Shown here: positions 63,774-64,000 of the stretch, piece by piece
How the letters are laid out: each line of letters begins with the position of its first letter
How positions within the stretch are numbered: the stretch's first letter is position 1
Assembly (NCBI RefSeq): GCF_023333595.1
Contig: NZ_JAIQZM010000017.1
Location: 1-64,000, forward strand
DNA: 64,000 bases
Direction of reading: 5' to 3'
Source of the DNA: Argonema galeatum A003/A1
GTDB lineage: Bacteria > Cyanobacteriota > Cyanobacteriia > Cyanobacteriales > Aerosakkonemataceae
The notes under the pieces: generated by a model
Told to the model about the DNA's origin: nothing
Database searches by the model: none
What the model saw: only the letters and a program-made list of their open reading frames with translations
Position numbers and translations under genes: made by a program

Positions 63774-63904
63774 AGGTACGTTGTTGGGCCTAAGTACCTG
63801 GATGAGAGAGGTACGTTGTTGGGCTTGGGGGCTATTGGGGCTAAAGCCCAACAACGTACCTAAAGGCTTGGGGGCTATTGGGGCTAAAGCCCAACAACGT
63901 ACCT
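63774..63904. repeat. REP-like palindromes with a 43-bp tandem duplication
   Basis: Two forward AGGTACGTTGTTGGGC-type units are followed by two identical 43-bp direct copies of CTTGGGGGCTATTGGGGCTA + AAGCCCAACAACGTACCTAAAGG (split here), so part of the palindrome was recently duplicated. Confidence 0.88.
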
Positions 63905-63952
63905 AAAGGCTTGGTCGATCGACTTGCCGAACTACTCCACAAATGCTACGAG

Positions 63953-64000
63953 TTAAGATGCAGTCGCTCTTAACTCCTCTAAAGACAGATGTTTGAAGGA
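63953..64000 (-). CDS. Possible C-terminal fragment of a gene running in from the right
   Basis: On the minus strand the frame entering at the window edge reads SFKHLSLEELRATAS and stops at 63953. Fifteen residues are too few to identify it. It is listed only because the composition looks coding and nothing else occupies the end. Confidence 0.3.
   Translation of the reverse strand, partial: SFKHLSLEELRATAS

Overview
The window comes from a cyanobacterium, most likely a filamentous one. HIP1 octamers (GCGATCGC) are scattered throughout. It carries lineage-typical genes: the acyl-lipid delta-12 desaturase desA, CP12, Ycf66, tocopherol cyclase, the clock input kinase cikA, an IleRS with the membrane-anchoring CAAD domain, cobN, a cyanobacteriochrome kinase, DUF3177, DUF4351 and TPR-CHAT proteins. 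Short direct-repeat tracts (7- and 8-bp units) and several palindromic repeat families in the gaps fit the Oscillatoria/Microcoleus type of genome. The genus is an inference, not something read directly.

Layout. 0-4.8 kb: a small conserved ORF, desA, a zinc-ribbon membrane protein, a GT4 glycosyltransferase and an AT-rich sulfotransferase-like gene. 4.8-11.5 kb: a co-directional set of four genes that I consider the most novel content. It encodes a winged-helix protein, a P-loop ATPase with a C-terminal winged-helix-like end, an 864-residue fusion of DEDDy exonuclease, Fe-S PD-(D/E)XK nuclease and FtsK motor, and a ParA-type ATPase. 11.5-31.8 kb: mainly core metabolism and housekeeping (ileS, ycf66, gnd, a chemoreceptor, tocopherol cyclase, tRNA-Arg(CCU), a DUF218 protein, an AI-2E-family permease, plsC, a PstS-like protein with a PspA-like protein, fabD, trmB, a metallophosphoesterase). 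32.2-46.1 kb: a FIST sensor, cp12, glmM and three large signalling proteins (a PilJ-N kinase, a GAF3 kinase with a cyanobacteriochrome GAF, a PAS-PAS-GGDEF-EAL protein). 46.2-57.1 kb: cobN, cikA, nanE, a methyltransferase, a peroxiredoxin-glutaredoxin fusion and an exported acid-phosphatase-like enzyme. 57.2-64 kb: an accessory end with a Dam-type methylase next to a coiled-coil membrane protein, a REP-associated tyrosine transposase (RAYT) among its putative REP palindromes, a TPR-CHAT protease preceded by a tiny overlapping ORF, and a lone antitoxin-like gene.

How the parts work together. The 4.8-11.5 kb set combines DNA-binding, ATPase, translocase and two nuclease activities of expected opposite polarity; I infer a DNA end-processing, segregation or defence machine. 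The signalling block holds at least two candidate bilin-binding photosensors. One is CikA with two candidate chromophore cysteines and a pseudo-receiver whose phospho-acceptor position is Glu. Repeats are a second theme. At least five palindromic families lie between genes, and repeat sequence has entered reading frames without breaking them in cobN (several sites), the tocopherol cyclase, the PilJ-N kinase and the CHAT gene. Short direct repeats also abut the start codons of ileS, fabD and the PilJ-N kinase and lie just upstream of gnd.
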